Part shown: in pieces, positions 52,214 to 60,000 of the stretch | Position numbering within the stretch: position 1 is the stretch's first letter | Layout: every line of letters begins with the position of its first letter | Assembly (NCBI RefSeq): GCF_001279585.1 | Contig: NZ_LGEC01000092.1 | Coordinates: 124,001 to 188,000, forward strand | Length of the DNA: 64,000 bases | DNA from: Nocardiopsis sp. NRRL B-16309 | Lineage (GTDB): Bacteria; Actinomycetota; Actinomycetes; Streptosporangiales; Streptosporangiaceae | Reading direction: 5' to 3' | The notes under the pieces: generated by a model | Seen by the model: only the letters and a program-made list of their open reading frames with translations | Databases searched by the model: none | What the model was told of the DNA's origin: nothing | Translations under genes and position numbers: made by a program

Positions 52214-52255
52214 CGGAAGACACCTGACACCCGCCCCTCGAAGGGACTCGGAGCG

Positions 52256-52432
52256 CTAGGTCCCGCGTCGGCGCCGGTCGGAGTTGCGGCGCGGCAGCCG
52301 TGGCGGGACGGGCGGGGCCGGTCGCGGGGGTTCCGGCGAGCGAGGACGTACGAGCCGGGCGAACTCTTCGAGGGTCAGCACGCGAGGTACTCCGCCGCGT
52401 GGGGCCTGGCGGTCGTCGTCACGGCCGGTCAC
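52256..52432 (-). CDS. Small basic Pro-rich protein, hypothetical
   Basis: A 58-residue ORF with a short ordered-looking N-terminal half (GVPRVLTLEEFARLVRP) and an Arg/Pro-rich tail. Its GTG overlaps the TGA of the upstream small gene in a gTGA arrangement, with GGGAGGGGTGCGAC as ribosome site, which argues for a coupled pair. Function unknown. The pair is transcribed away from the XRE regulator gene. Confidence 0.5.
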   Translation of the reverse strand: MTGRDDDRQAPRGGVPRVLTLEEFARLVRPRSPEPPRPAPPVPPRLPRRNSDRRRRGT

Positions 52433-52680
52433 GTCGCACCCCTCCCGAGGTGCAGCCCGGCGTACTGGTCGATGACCTGGTCGACGGTCGGCCCGGGAGC
52501 GTGGATGTCGCTGTGCCGGGGTGTGCCGTCCGGGCCGGTCCACCGGTACCAGTGGCCGTACGCGGTGATCTCGACGGGTTGGCGAAGGTAGGGATCGTTG
52601 ACGACGAGCGTGTCGCCCCGCCGGTAGTTGAGTAGCTGCCGGTGCGCGAACGCCGCGCCGAGGTTCCTGAGAGCTTCCAT
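52429..52680 (-). CDS. Small conserved-looking protein, hypothetical
   Basis: An 83-residue protein with MEALRNLGAAFAHRQLLNYR, a central TLVVNDPYLRQPVEITAYGH and YRWTGPDGTPRHSDIHAPGP. It looks like a compact beta-rich domain and ends with a short amphipathic helix (VDQVIDQYAGLHLG). No family is recognised with certainty; similar small proteins accompany XRE/DUF397 modules in actinomycetes. It is divergent from the XRE gene, with 98 bp between starts, and coupled to the next small ORF. Confidence 0.6.
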   Translation of the reverse strand: MEALRNLGAAFAHRQLLNYRRGDTLVVNDPYLRQPVEITAYGHWYRWTGPDGTPRHSDIHAPGPTVDQVIDQYAGLHLGRGAT

Positions 52681-52778
52681 GGTCACCACGGTGCGCTCTG
52701 CCTGGGGGTTTCCTCTACTCGTCGTTGGTTTTCCGGATTCGTGGGACAAGGAGGGGAACGCTGCTGGATGATGCTTCC

Positions 52779-53525
52779 ATGAGTTTCCCCCGGCACCTCC
52801 GGAAGTCCCTCGACCTGTCCGGGCTCACCCAGTCCGCTCTGTCCCGCCGCACGGGCATATCTCAGGCGTCGCTTTCCCGATACCTGAACGGGCATGTGAT
52901 GCCCAGCCGCGATGTGGTGGTGGCGCTGGGTGAGGCGTTGGGGGTGGGTGAGGACGTTGTGACGGCGTGGGAGAACCACATCAACGGCGGCGAGTTGCCA
53001 CATTTCCTCAGGGACATCGGACGTCTGGAGGAGATGGCCGCGCGTGTGGACCTGATCGGGCCTGTCGCCGTTCCCGGGCTGCTGTGGTGCTTGGAATACG
53101 CGCGCCTGGTCTTCCGGAGTGGTCAGCCCCTGCTGAGTGAAGATCATGTGGAGCGCCTCGCGCGCCTGAGGAGCGCACGGCTGGAACAGTTGACCGCCCA
53201 CGTCTCGGCAGTGTTCCCCATGACGGCGCTGACGGGTGTGCCCGACGACGTGGGCAGGGCGCAGGCGCAACACCTTCTGGACCTTCCGGAACGCGTCAGC
53301 CTGCACTTGGTGCCAGAGGGGTCCATCCTTTTGGGCGTGACGTCGCCGCTGATGATGTTCCGGTTGGTGGACGGCCGTCAGGTGGCGACTTCGGACCATG
53401 TCGACGGGAACGCCATCTACTCCGACTCGGTGCTTCCCCGCATCTCAGAGCTGGTGCGCAACGCGCTCGCGCTATCCTTGCCGCACATGGCCACGCGTGA
53501 TGTTCTGGAAGGTCTCGCCCGATGA
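52779..53525 (+). CDS. XRE-family regulator with DUF5753-type domain
   Basis: A 248-residue protein. The N-terminal HTH is SFPRHLRKSLDLSGLTQSAL, then ISQASLSRYLNGHVMPSRDV. The C-terminal 170 residues are the ligand or partner domain seen in actinobacterial XRE proteins paired with DUF397 (VPGLLWCLEYARLVF, HLVPEGSILLGVTSPLMMFR). The ATG at 52779 has only a weak site; AAGGAGGGG lies 22 nt upstream, nearer in-frame CTG codons, so the true start may be non-ATG. Its TGA overlaps the first DUF397 ATG. Confidence 0.85.
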   Translation: MSFPRHLRKSLDLSGLTQSALSRRTGISQASLSRYLNGHVMPSRDVVVALGEALGVGEDVVTAWENHINGGELPHFLRDIGRLEEMAARVDLIGPVAVPGLLWCLEYARLVFRSGQPLLSEDHVERLARLRSARLEQLTAHVSAVFPMTALTGVPDDVGRAQAQHLLDLPERVSLHLVPEGSILLGVTSPLMMFRLVDGRQVATSDHVDGNAIYSDSVLPRISELVRNALALSLPHMATRDVLEGLAR

Positions 53526-53698
53526 TTTCCGATTGGCACAAGAGCAGTTACAGCGCGAACGGTGCCAACTGCGTCGAGGTGCGGGAACACGTCCACGGCG
53601 CTGACGTGCGCGACACCGTGAACCGTGACGCCGGGCACCTGTCCGTGCCCGGTGGTGAGTGGGTGGCCCTGCTCGCCGGGGTGCGCGACCACGGCTGA
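53522..53698 (+). CDS. DUF397 protein, copy 1
   Basis: A 58-residue DUF397 protein with the defining WHKSSYSANGANCVEV start and VRDTVNRDAGHLSVPGGEW ending. Its ATG overlaps the regulator's stop (ATGA), showing translational coupling. DUF397 proteins act with their XRE partners in developmental and antibiotic control, in some cases as a toxin-antitoxin-like or partner-switching pair. Its last 40 residues are identical to copy 3. Confidence 0.88.
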   Translation: MISDWHKSSYSANGANCVEVREHVHGADVRDTVNRDAGHLSVPGGEWVALLAGVRDHG

Positions 53699-53738
53699 CA
53701 CCCGCCTCGCAGTCGCTGGCGATCCTGGAAGGTCTCCA

Positions 53739-53921
53739 ATGAAGTCGGATTGGTCCAAGAGCTCGTACTCCCCGAATGGCGGCAACTGCGTGGAAGCTCG
53801 AAGTGTCACCGGTGGTGCGCAGCTGCGCGACTCCAAGCACCCCCACCACGCGATTTTGGCGCTCTCGGCCTCAGAGTGGACGTCCCTCCTGGCCACGGTC
53901 GCCCCCCGCGATCGGAGCTGA
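53739..53921 (+). CDS. DUF397 protein, copy 2 (divergent)
   Basis: A 60-residue DUF397 protein. The core SDWSKSSYSPNGGNCVEARS is intact, but the second half (GGAQLRDSKHPHHAILALSA) differs strongly from copies 1 and 3. The ATG is preceded by CTGGAAGGTCTCCA. The spacer before it is a copy of the sequence before the third gene, so the whole unit, not just the ORF, was duplicated. Confidence 0.85.
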   Translation: MKSDWSKSSYSPNGGNCVEARSVTGGAQLRDSKHPHHAILALSASEWTSLLATVAPRDRS

Positions 53922-53965
53922 CCGCCTCACTGCAGTCCCTCGCGATCCTGGAAGGGTCTCGCTCG

Positions 53966-54142
53966 ATGATGTCCGATTGGCACAAGTCCAGCTACAGCCC
54001 GAACGGGTCGAATTGCGTCGAGGTGCGGGAACACGTCCACGGCGCTGACGTGCGCGACACCGTGAACCGTGACGCCGGGCACCTGTCCGTACCCGGTGGT
54101 GAGTGGGTGGCCCTGCTCGCCGGGGTCCGCAACCAGGTGTGA
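53966..54142 (+). CDS. DUF397 protein, copy 3
   Basis: A 58-residue DUF397 protein (MMSDWHKSSYSPNGSNCVEV). From residue 17 onward it matches copy 1 except for the last residues (GVRNQV instead of GVRDHG), and the DNA is almost identical over about 120 bp. This indicates recent duplication or gene conversion across the middle copy. CTGGAAGGGTCTC precedes the start. Confidence 0.87.
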   Translation: MMSDWHKSSYSPNGSNCVEVREHVHGADVRDTVNRDAGHLSVPGGEWVALLAGVRNQV

Positions 54143-54179
54143 CACCCCGTGAGCGCCTCACAATCCCTCTAGGCTGACA

Positions 54180-54208
54180 CGAACCCCGGGCCGATGGTCC
54201 GGGGTTCG
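54180..54208 (+). terminator. Hairpin after the DUF397 cluster
   Basis: CGAACCCCGG and CCGGGGTTCG pair perfectly (10 bp, 9-nt loop) 37 bp after the last DUF397 stop and before the giant helical-repeat gene. Confidence 0.6.
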
Positions 54209-54263
54209 GTGTGCGCCGAACGACCGGACGGCCCCTGACGTCCGGCTTGCGGAATACCGGGCC

Positions 54264-57200
54264 GTGGGCCATGATGTCCGCCATGACGATCAGGAAGGGC
54301 GGAATCCGCCCGGGCCGTTGAGCCCCACCGCGCCGACGCACGCGTCGGCCACCCAGCTCCTGTCCTCCCTCGCCGACCTCTCCTCCGCCCAGCGGATGAC
54401 ACGTCTGGCGCTCTACGCCCGCGACCACGCGGGAACACCCCACCTCGCCGGGATCCTCCGGCAGCTCGAAACCGGCGGCCACGGGTACCTCGCCGTGCAC
54501 ATGGCCACGGCCGCGCGCGACACCGCCGCCCTCACCCGCTACCTGGCCGGACCCGATACGGCCCTGCGCCGGTGCGCCCTGCGCGGGGTCCGCCTGGTCC
54601 CCGACGACGCCGTCACACCCCTGCTCGCGGACGCCCCGACCGGTCTGCGGCGCGCCCTGTACCGGACGCTCTACCACTGCGGGCGTACAGCGCTCGCCGA
54701 CGGCCTCCTGGCCCGTGTCCGCGACGAGTACGGCGACGCCGAGGCCGCCGCACTGCTGCCCGCCTGCTCGACCGAGCGGGTCGCCGACCACCTGCCCGGC
54801 CTCGCGCACGCCGTGCGCTCCTGGCGCCGGCTCGCCCGGCGCCACCCGGACGCGGTCCTCGACCACGTCCGCCGTCAGGACGCGGACGAGAGGAGGCGGT
54901 TCCCGCTGTGCCGGGCGCTCCAGGCCCTTGACCCGGTGCGCCCCCAGGAGGTGGCCGGGGCGCTGAGCGAGCGCGACTTCAACCGGGTCACGTTCCCGCA
55001 CGCGCACCGCGTCCGGCACGGTGAGGGCGGACCCCACCACTACCCCGTGCGCTACCCCGCGTTGCGCGGCGGCGACCGGTCGCTGCGGTTCCTGCGCCGA
55101 TCGATGCGCTTCGACATGGCGTCGGCGCTGAGGGTCCTGCGCGCCATGCCGCCCGAAACGCGACAGGAGCACATCGACCGGTTCCGCAGGACGGCGGGAG
55201 CGCGGTCGGCGACCGCGCTCCTGCCCTTCCTGGAACTCCTGCCGCCCGAGGAGGCCGCCCGCGAGGCGCGGCGCGCGCTGGACTGGATGGGCGGCTTCCA
55301 GGTGCGCTCCACCCGCGCGGACCCGAACACGGACCTCGACGCGGTCGCCTTCCTGCCCTACGCCGAGGCGGCGCCCCGACTGGAGGAGGCGGCCTCCTCC
55401 GGGGACACCGACCGCCGGGCCCGAGGGCTGAGCCGACTGGTGGAGGCCACCGCCCGGACCGGCGACGCCGACCGGCTCGCACGCGTGCTCACCGAACGTG
55501 TCGAACGCACCCGGGCCGAACGCGACCCGGTCCGCCGGGCCCTGATCCGGGCCCTGTGCGGAGTGCACCCGGTCCTGCTGGCCAGAGCGGGCCTGGCCAC
55601 CCCGGACGGCTCCGGTTCCACGCCTGACGGCGGCGGGCCCCTCGTGCGCCTGCTCACCGCCGCCGTCGAGGCGCGCGACTGCTCGGCGGACACCCGCCGC
55701 GCCCTGCGCGACCTGGCCGCCCGGCTCCTGCGCCATCCGCGCACGGCGGCCGACGCGGCCGCCTCGGACTGGGGGCTGGACGTGTACGTCCGCCTCATGG
55801 AGCGGTTCGGCGTCCAGGGGCTGGGGAAGTGGGGGCGCCCCGAGCACGCACCCCCGTGGTGGAGCCTGCGCGGGCGGCGGCGCCAGGACATCGCCGAACG
55901 CTACCTGGACCAGGTCGTGCCGCCCGGACGCGAACACGACCTGTACCGGCGCCTGCGCCCGGCGCTCGACGCGGACAAGGCCCGGGGCGCCCACGCGCTC
56001 GCGGTCCGGCTGGCCTGGGAGTTGGGCGACCGCGCCGAACACGTGCGCGGCCTGGCCGACGACCATGTGATCCCGGCGGTCCTGCACGACCCCGAGTCCG
56101 GCACGGCGCACTGGGCCGCGCGCTGGTACCTCGCCCACCCGGACCGGGCCCGGCGCGCGCACGAGCTGTTCGACGCCGACCCCGCCACCGCGCGGATCCC
56201 GGCGGTCTGGGAGGTCCTGGCCCGCGACGCCGCGCCCAGCGTCCTGGAACGCGTCCTGGACACGGCCGAGGAGTACCAGCGCGCCGAGGGCCGTGTGTGG
56301 GTGCCTCCGGTCCCGCCGCGCGCGGCACGCGCCTGGCCGGACCGGGTGCGCGACCGTGTCGCGGCCCACCTGGAGACGATCGCCGCCGACCGCGACCGCG
56401 CACCGGACGAGCGCGAGTCGGCCATCGCCGAACTGGCGGCCCTCCCCGGCACCCTGGACCGGCTGGCCCCCTTCGCGGCGAGCCCGGACGTCGTCCTCCG
56501 CGAGGCCGCCCTGCGCGCCCTCGGCCGCTGCGACGCACCCGAGCGCGCGCTGGACCGCATCCTGGAGCACGCCGACGGCCCCCAGTCCCGGGCCGCCGGA
56601 CCCGCCCTGGGCAGGTGCGCCCAAGGGGTGCCCCCGTCCCGGCTGGGCCCCGTACTGGGACGGGTCCTCGACGGCCCCGCCAAGATCACGCTCCGCAAGA
56701 GCGCGGCCCGGCTACTGGAGCACCACCGTCCGCCCGGCGGCGTCGGGCACCTGGCCCGCGTGCTGGCCGTGCCGGGGCTGCACCGGGACGTGCGCGCCGC
56801 CGTGGCGGGATCCCTCATGCGCGCGGCCGACCATCCGGAGGCACTGCGGGCACTGGCGGCCCACGCGGACGGGTTCACGGACCTGGAGACGCAGACCGCC
56901 GTCCTCCAGGTCCCGCCGCGCCTGTGCCCGCCGGACCGCCGCCGGCAGGCGGCCTCGGTGGTGAGCGCCCTGCCCGCCCCCGACCGCCACCACTGGCGGC
57001 TGGCCGGCTGGACCGCCCGCTGGGCTCCCTGGTCCGACCGGAACGTGGACGAGATCGTCGACGCCGTCTGCGACCTGGACGTCCCCGGCCTCCAGGCGGT
57101 CAGCGCGTTCGAGGCCCTCGTGCACTCGGGGTTCGCCCGCGACCGGATCGCGGAGGTGGCCGTCCGGCTGATCGACGCCGTTCCCGGACCCGACGGGGGC

Positions 57201-57803
57201 GTCCCCCGCCGACTGCCCGTCGGAGAGCGCGGCGAGGCCGCCGCGCGGTTGGCGCGCGTCCTCGACCTGATCGAGGCCGTGACGGCCCGCCAGGACTCGG
57301 ACGGTGACGAAGGGGTCCCCCTGCAGGCCGGGCGGGTCCTGGACCACCTCGCGGCCCGTCCCGAACTCGCGCCCGAGGCGTTGCGGGTCGTCGCCAACGG
57401 GATCCACCACCGAGTGCGCGCGGGGGGCGGCGAGGAGGAGGCCGCCCCCACGTGGCAGTGGCTGTCGGTGCGGTTCCTGCTCGGTGCGCGCCTGCTCGCC
57501 CGCTGTCCGCACCGGACGGAGGCCTCCGTGAACCTCCTGGTCGATCCCGTGCACGGGCGCTACGGCGGTGACGAACGCGTGCCCATGGACGTCCTGGAGA
57601 GGACCGTGTCCCGCCTGCTGCAGAGGTCGAGGGCGGGCAGCGGCGGCGAGGGAGTGATGAGGGGCCTGGTCGCGCTGGAGATCATCGAGCGCTGCGGCCG
57701 GACCGCCGACTGGGCCGGTCCCTGGCCGGACCTGCTCACCAGGGCCGGGGAGACCGGGCACGAGGCCGTCTGGCTGGCCGCGTGGCGCCTGGCGGTGATG
57801 TGA
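54264..57803 (+). CDS. Giant HEAT-like helical-repeat protein, function unknown
   Basis: An 1179-residue soluble protein made almost wholly of short amphipathic helical pairs. Examples are LRRALYRTLYHCGRTALADG, VVLREAALRALGRCDAPERA and LRKSAARLLEHHRPPGGVGH, which resemble HEAT repeats. No catalytic, transmembrane or signal segment is visible. Such solenoids are scaffolds for protein or nucleic acid binding. The start is uncertain: the GTG at 54264 lacks a good ribosome site, and a TTG at 54319 follows AGGAAGG and a GGGCGG hairpin. It follows the XRE/DUF397 cluster after a terminator; a functional link is unproven. Confidence 0.7.
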   Translation: MGHDVRHDDQEGRNPPGPLSPTAPTHASATQLLSSLADLSSAQRMTRLALYARDHAGTPHLAGILRQLETGGHGYLAVHMATAARDTAALTRYLAGPDTALRRCALRGVRLVPDDAVTPLLADAPTGLRRALYRTLYHCGRTALADGLLARVRDEYGDAEAAALLPACSTERVADHLPGLAHAVRSWRRLARRHPDAVLDHVRRQDADERRRFPLCRALQALDPVRPQEVAGALSERDFNRVTFPHAHRVRHGEGGPHHYPVRYPALRGGDRSLRFLRRSMRFDMASALRVLRAMPPETRQEHIDRFRRTAGARSATALLPFLELLPPEEAAREARRALDWMGGFQVRSTRADPNTDLDAVAFLPYAEAAPRLEEAASSGDTDRRARGLSRLVEATARTGDADRLARVLTERVERTRAERDPVRRALIRALCGVHPVLLARAGLATPDGSGSTPDGGGPLVRLLTAAVEARDCSADTRRALRDLAARLLRHPRTAADAAASDWGLDVYVRLMERFGVQGLGKWGRPEHAPPWWSLRGRRRQDIAERYLDQVVPPGREHDLYRRLRPALDADKARGAHALAVRLAWELGDRAEHVRGLADDHVIPAVLHDPESGTAHWAARWYLAHPDRARRAHELFDADPATARIPAVWEVLARDAAPSVLERVLDTAEEYQRAEGRVWVPPVPPRAARAWPDRVRDRVAAHLETIAADRDRAPDERESAIAELAALPGTLDRLAPFAASPDVVLREAALRALGRCDAPERALDRILEHADGPQSRAAGPALGRCAQGVPPSRLGPVLGRVLDGPAKITLRKSAARLLEHHRPPGGVGHLARVLAVPGLHRDVRAAVAGSLMRAADHPEALRALAAHADGFTDLETQTAVLQVPPRLCPPDRRRQAASVVSALPAPDRHHWRLAGWTARWAPWSDRNVDEIVDAVCDLDVPGLQAVSAFEALVHSGFARDRIAEVAVRLIDAVPGPDGGVPRRLPVGERGEAAARLARVLDLIEAVTARQDSDGDEGVPLQAGRVLDHLAARPELAPEALRVVANGIHHRVRAGGGEEEAAPTWQWLSVRFLLGARLLARCPHRTEASVNLLVDPVHGRYGGDERVPMDVLERTVSRLLQRSRAGSGGEGVMRGLVALEIIERCGRTADWAGPWPDLLTRAGETGHEAVWLAAWRLAVM

Positions 57804-57819
57804 GGGCCGCGACCCTCGG

Positions 57820-57853
57820 CCGGGGCGCGTCCTGTAGCGGGCGCGCGCCCCGG
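57820..57853. terminator. Hairpin between convergent genes
   Basis: CCGGGGCGCG and CGCGCCCCGG pair across a 14-nt loop, between the helical-repeat gene and the small convergent gene. Confidence 0.5.
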
Positions 57854-58069
57854 TCAGCCCTCGAACTCCGCCATGGGCGTGACCTCGCGCAGGAAGCCGC
57901 GCGCGTCCAGGAACGAGGTCAGGTACTCGCGGTGTTCGTCACAGGCGACCCACACCTTGCGGCGGTCGGGCGTGTGGACCTTGGGGTTGTTCCACACCAG
58001 GGCCCAGGTCGCCGACGCGCGGCAGTCGCGCCGTGAGCACCGTGTCTCGGCGGGTCCGGAGTCAGCCAA
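57854..58069 (-). CDS. Small conserved actinobacterial protein, hypothetical
   Basis: A 71-residue protein with a compact pattern: ETRCSRRDCRASATWALVWN, PKVHTPDRRKVWVACDEHRE and FLDARGFLREVTPM. The three Cys plus His residues suggest a small zinc-binding fold. Close relatives are widespread in actinobacteria, sometimes mislabelled acetone carboxylase; the real function is unknown. It starts at a TTG with GAGGAAC upstream, as no ATG is available in frame. Confidence 0.7.
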   Translation of the reverse strand: MADSGPAETRCSRRDCRASATWALVWNNPKVHTPDRRKVWVACDEHREYLTSFLDARGFLREVTPMAEFEG

Positions 58070-58324
58070 AGCAGACCGTTCCTCGTTCGGGGCTGGGGCG
58101 GGTCGTGCACCCGCGCCACCACCCTACGTGCGCCTCGGCGCGGCCCCGGACGCGTCCCGCTCCCGTGGGGCCCGGTCGGTGTCGGTTCCGGTCGGCTCGG
58201 CTCAGGAGGGGCCGGGGAGCGGGGACCTGCGGTCGGGCGAATCGGGGCGGGTCAAAACCCCATGGGGAAATCGGGGCCGTGGGTCAAGGAGTGGCAACAG
58301 TCGGGTATTCACCGATCGGCCGGG

Positions 58325-58435
58325 AGAATAGGCGACGCCGGGTGGTTACGGGGGCAAACCACCCGGCGTCGTGCGCGATGTTTCAACGGGGGCTCGAAAC
58401 ATCGCTCCGCGCTCCGACGGGGGACCGAAGCGCTA
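58325..58435 (-). ncRNA. 6C-like small RNA with C-rich hairpin loops
   Basis: On the minus strand three hairpins lie in a row, each presenting CCCCCG in its loop: GCGCT/AGCGC (loop with TCCCCCG), CGATGTTTC/GAAACATCG (loop with AGCCCCCG), and CGACGCCGGGTGGTT with its complement (15 bp, loop with GCCCCCG), which serves as terminator. Upstream, TTGACG and a TACATT-like -10 form a promoter. C-rich loops on two stems followed by a terminator are the hallmark of the actinobacterial 6C RNA. Ends are estimated; no ORF fits the region. Confidence 0.6.
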
Positions 58436-58514
58436 GAACCCAATGTACACCGACGCCCCCCGGGGTACGTCAAGAGTCAGTTACGACGTTGTCTCGGGAG
58501 AGTCCCACCGTTGA

Positions 58515-58542
58515 AGGGCCCTTAGTCCCAGGTCAGGACTAA
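58515..58542 (+). promoter_or_regulatory. DosR-box-like sequence and TTAGTCC inverted repeat
   Basis: GGGCCCTTAGTCCC (58516-58529) matches a DosR/DevR box core (GGGACTTTAGTCCC) at 12 of 14 positions. It overlaps TTAGTCC-N7-GGACTAA, a perfect 7-bp inverted repeat. It lies about 250 bp upstream of dodecin and 80 bp beyond the 6C-like RNA promoter. The remaining parts of the 716-bp gap (58070-58785) show no gene. Confidence 0.35.
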
Positions 58543-58785
58543 TCTGACAGTTCGCCCATCCCCTCCGTGCGATTTCCTCTGGGGGAAGGCGGATTCCTCG
58601 GGTCAAAGGCGCCCCAAGCCTCGGCAATCACGTCTTCCGGAAAAGGTCAAGGGGTGCACGCGCGCGCGTGCGACCGGACCGACCGGGATGCGCGTCTCCC
58701 GTGTGGCCGAGGCGCTTTCCGGGGAGGCAGGTGACGGAGGGTCGCCTCGCCGCGACCGTGCAACCGACTACGCAGGGGGTCACTG

Positions 58786-58995
58786 ATGTCCCACCACACG
58801 TACCGCGTCACGGAGATCGTCGGAACCTCGCCGCAGGGAATCGATCAGGCCATCCGCAACGGCATCGACCGTGCCGCCGCGACGCTGCGCGAACTCGACT
58901 GGTTCGAGGTCACGCAGGTCCGCGGCCACATCGAGGACGGCGCCATCGCGCACTACCAGGTGGGTCTCAAGGTCGGTTTCCGGCTCGACGACTGA
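58786..58995 (+). CDS. Dodecin family flavin-binding protein
   Basis: A 69-residue dodecin: HHTYRVTEIVGTSPQGIDQA, then LDWFEVTQVRGHIEDGAIAH and YQVGLKVGFRLDD. The conserved Trp (LDWFEV) stacks on flavin, and twelve subunits form a hollow sphere that stores FMN, riboflavin or lumichrome. It has the expected length and no extension. Its promoter region may respond to hypoxia or redox through the DosR-like box. Confidence 0.95.
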   Translation: MSHHTYRVTEIVGTSPQGIDQAIRNGIDRAAATLRELDWFEVTQVRGHIEDGAIAHYQVGLKVGFRLDD

Positions 58996-59002
58996 GCCGT
59001 GG

Positions 59003-59047
59003 CGGTCGGGGCCGGGCCGTCCACCGTGGTCGGTCCGGCCCCGACCG
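59003..59047. terminator. Bidirectional hairpin after dodecin
   Basis: CGGTCGGGGCCGG and its complement form a perfect 13-bp stem with a 19-nt loop, starting 7 bp after the dodecin stop and ending at the stop of the convergent gene. Confidence 0.6.
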
Positions 59048-59833
59048 TCAGCCGGCGTCGGCGCTCTCCTCGCCCCTCTGGACGTCCACGTGCACGTGGT
59101 CCAGGTGGCGCAGGATCTCGTTGTCGGGGTCGGCCTCGTAGTCGCGCCAGCCCAGCGACGGGAAGGTCGTGCTCCAGATGCGGTCGTCGAAGATGATCAC
59201 GGCGACCTCGTAGTCGGGGGCGTGCGCGATCAGCCAGTGCGCCATGATCCACCCCGCCCGCCGGTTGTCCTCGTTGACCGGCCGGTAGAAGATGTCGATC
59301 GCCCGGCCCTCGTAGTGCGCCGAGTTCTCGCCGTGGCCCGTGTCGTAGCCGCCGGGCTCATAGCCGCCCAGGCTCAGGTCGGAGAAGTGCCTCACCAGGC
59401 CGCCGTGGAGGTTCTGGGCGCGCGGCGTCAGCCCGGAGGGCTCCAGCTCGTCCTCCACCCCCAGGTCGGGGTTGTTGGTGGAACGGCAGGTCAGCGACGG
59501 GCCGGCGTCGTCCTCGGGCCCCTCCACCAGGCGCGTCATCACCTCGTCGGGGATGTCGTCGGTGTCGGGCGCCTCCACGGGTGCCGAGTCCCCCTGGACG
59601 GTGACGGCGGCCGCGGTGGTCGCCCGCTGCGCCTGGTCGCGGTCCAGGCGGACCTGGCCGTCGTCGGTCGTGACGGCGCAGTCGGGCCCCCAGGGCATCG
59701 ATATCGAAGGCGCGGTGTTGCGCACCACCCAGCGGGTCCCCAGGGCCGCGATCACACCGATCACCACGAGGATGGCCACGGACAACAGGAGTCCGTTCCA
59801 TCGACGCCCGTAGTTCGCCGGTCTGTGTGCCAT
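59048..59833 (-). CDS. Membrane-anchored M15-like (D-Ala-D-Ala carboxypeptidase fold) protein
   Basis: A 261-residue protein. One N-terminal transmembrane helix (GLLLSVAILVVIGVIAALG) anchors an extracellular domain. The C-terminal half contains NSAHYEGRAIDIFYRPVN and HLDHVHVDVQRGEE. The SxHxxGxAxD and DHxHV patterns are typical zinc ligands of the M15/LAS peptidase fold, though the full ligand set is not certain. Related actinobacterial proteins have been given misleading transport names. It may act on peptidoglycan. ATG 59833 is preferred, with GGGGG 7 nt upstream. Confidence 0.7.
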   Translation of the reverse strand: MAHRPANYGRRWNGLLLSVAILVVIGVIAALGTRWVVRNTAPSISMPWGPDCAVTTDDGQVRLDRDQAQRATTAAAVTVQGDSAPVEAPDTDDIPDEVMTRLVEGPEDDAGPSLTCRSTNNPDLGVEDELEPSGLTPRAQNLHGGLVRHFSDLSLGGYEPGGYDTGHGENSAHYEGRAIDIFYRPVNEDNRRAGWIMAHWLIAHAPDYEVAVIIFDDRIWSTTFPSLGWRDYEADPDNEILRHLDHVHVDVQRGEESADAG

Positions 59834-60000
59834 GCGCATGCCCCCTGTGTGTGCTGGCCGACGGGTCGTGACCGCGCGGCATTGCTCCCGGACACATAAC
59901 GACTGGAGGACTCACCAGATTTCGGACATGGCCTGCTTCTGCCCCGGAAGAGCGTGTGGCTACCGTCACATCGTGTGGCGGAGGTGACCCGGCGCGGTGC

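Noticed and set aside
53871..56624. 917-codon minus-strand open frame opposite the helical-repeat gene
   Set aside because: An antisense shadow without ribosome site or domain; the plus strand has helical periodicity and normal codon bias.
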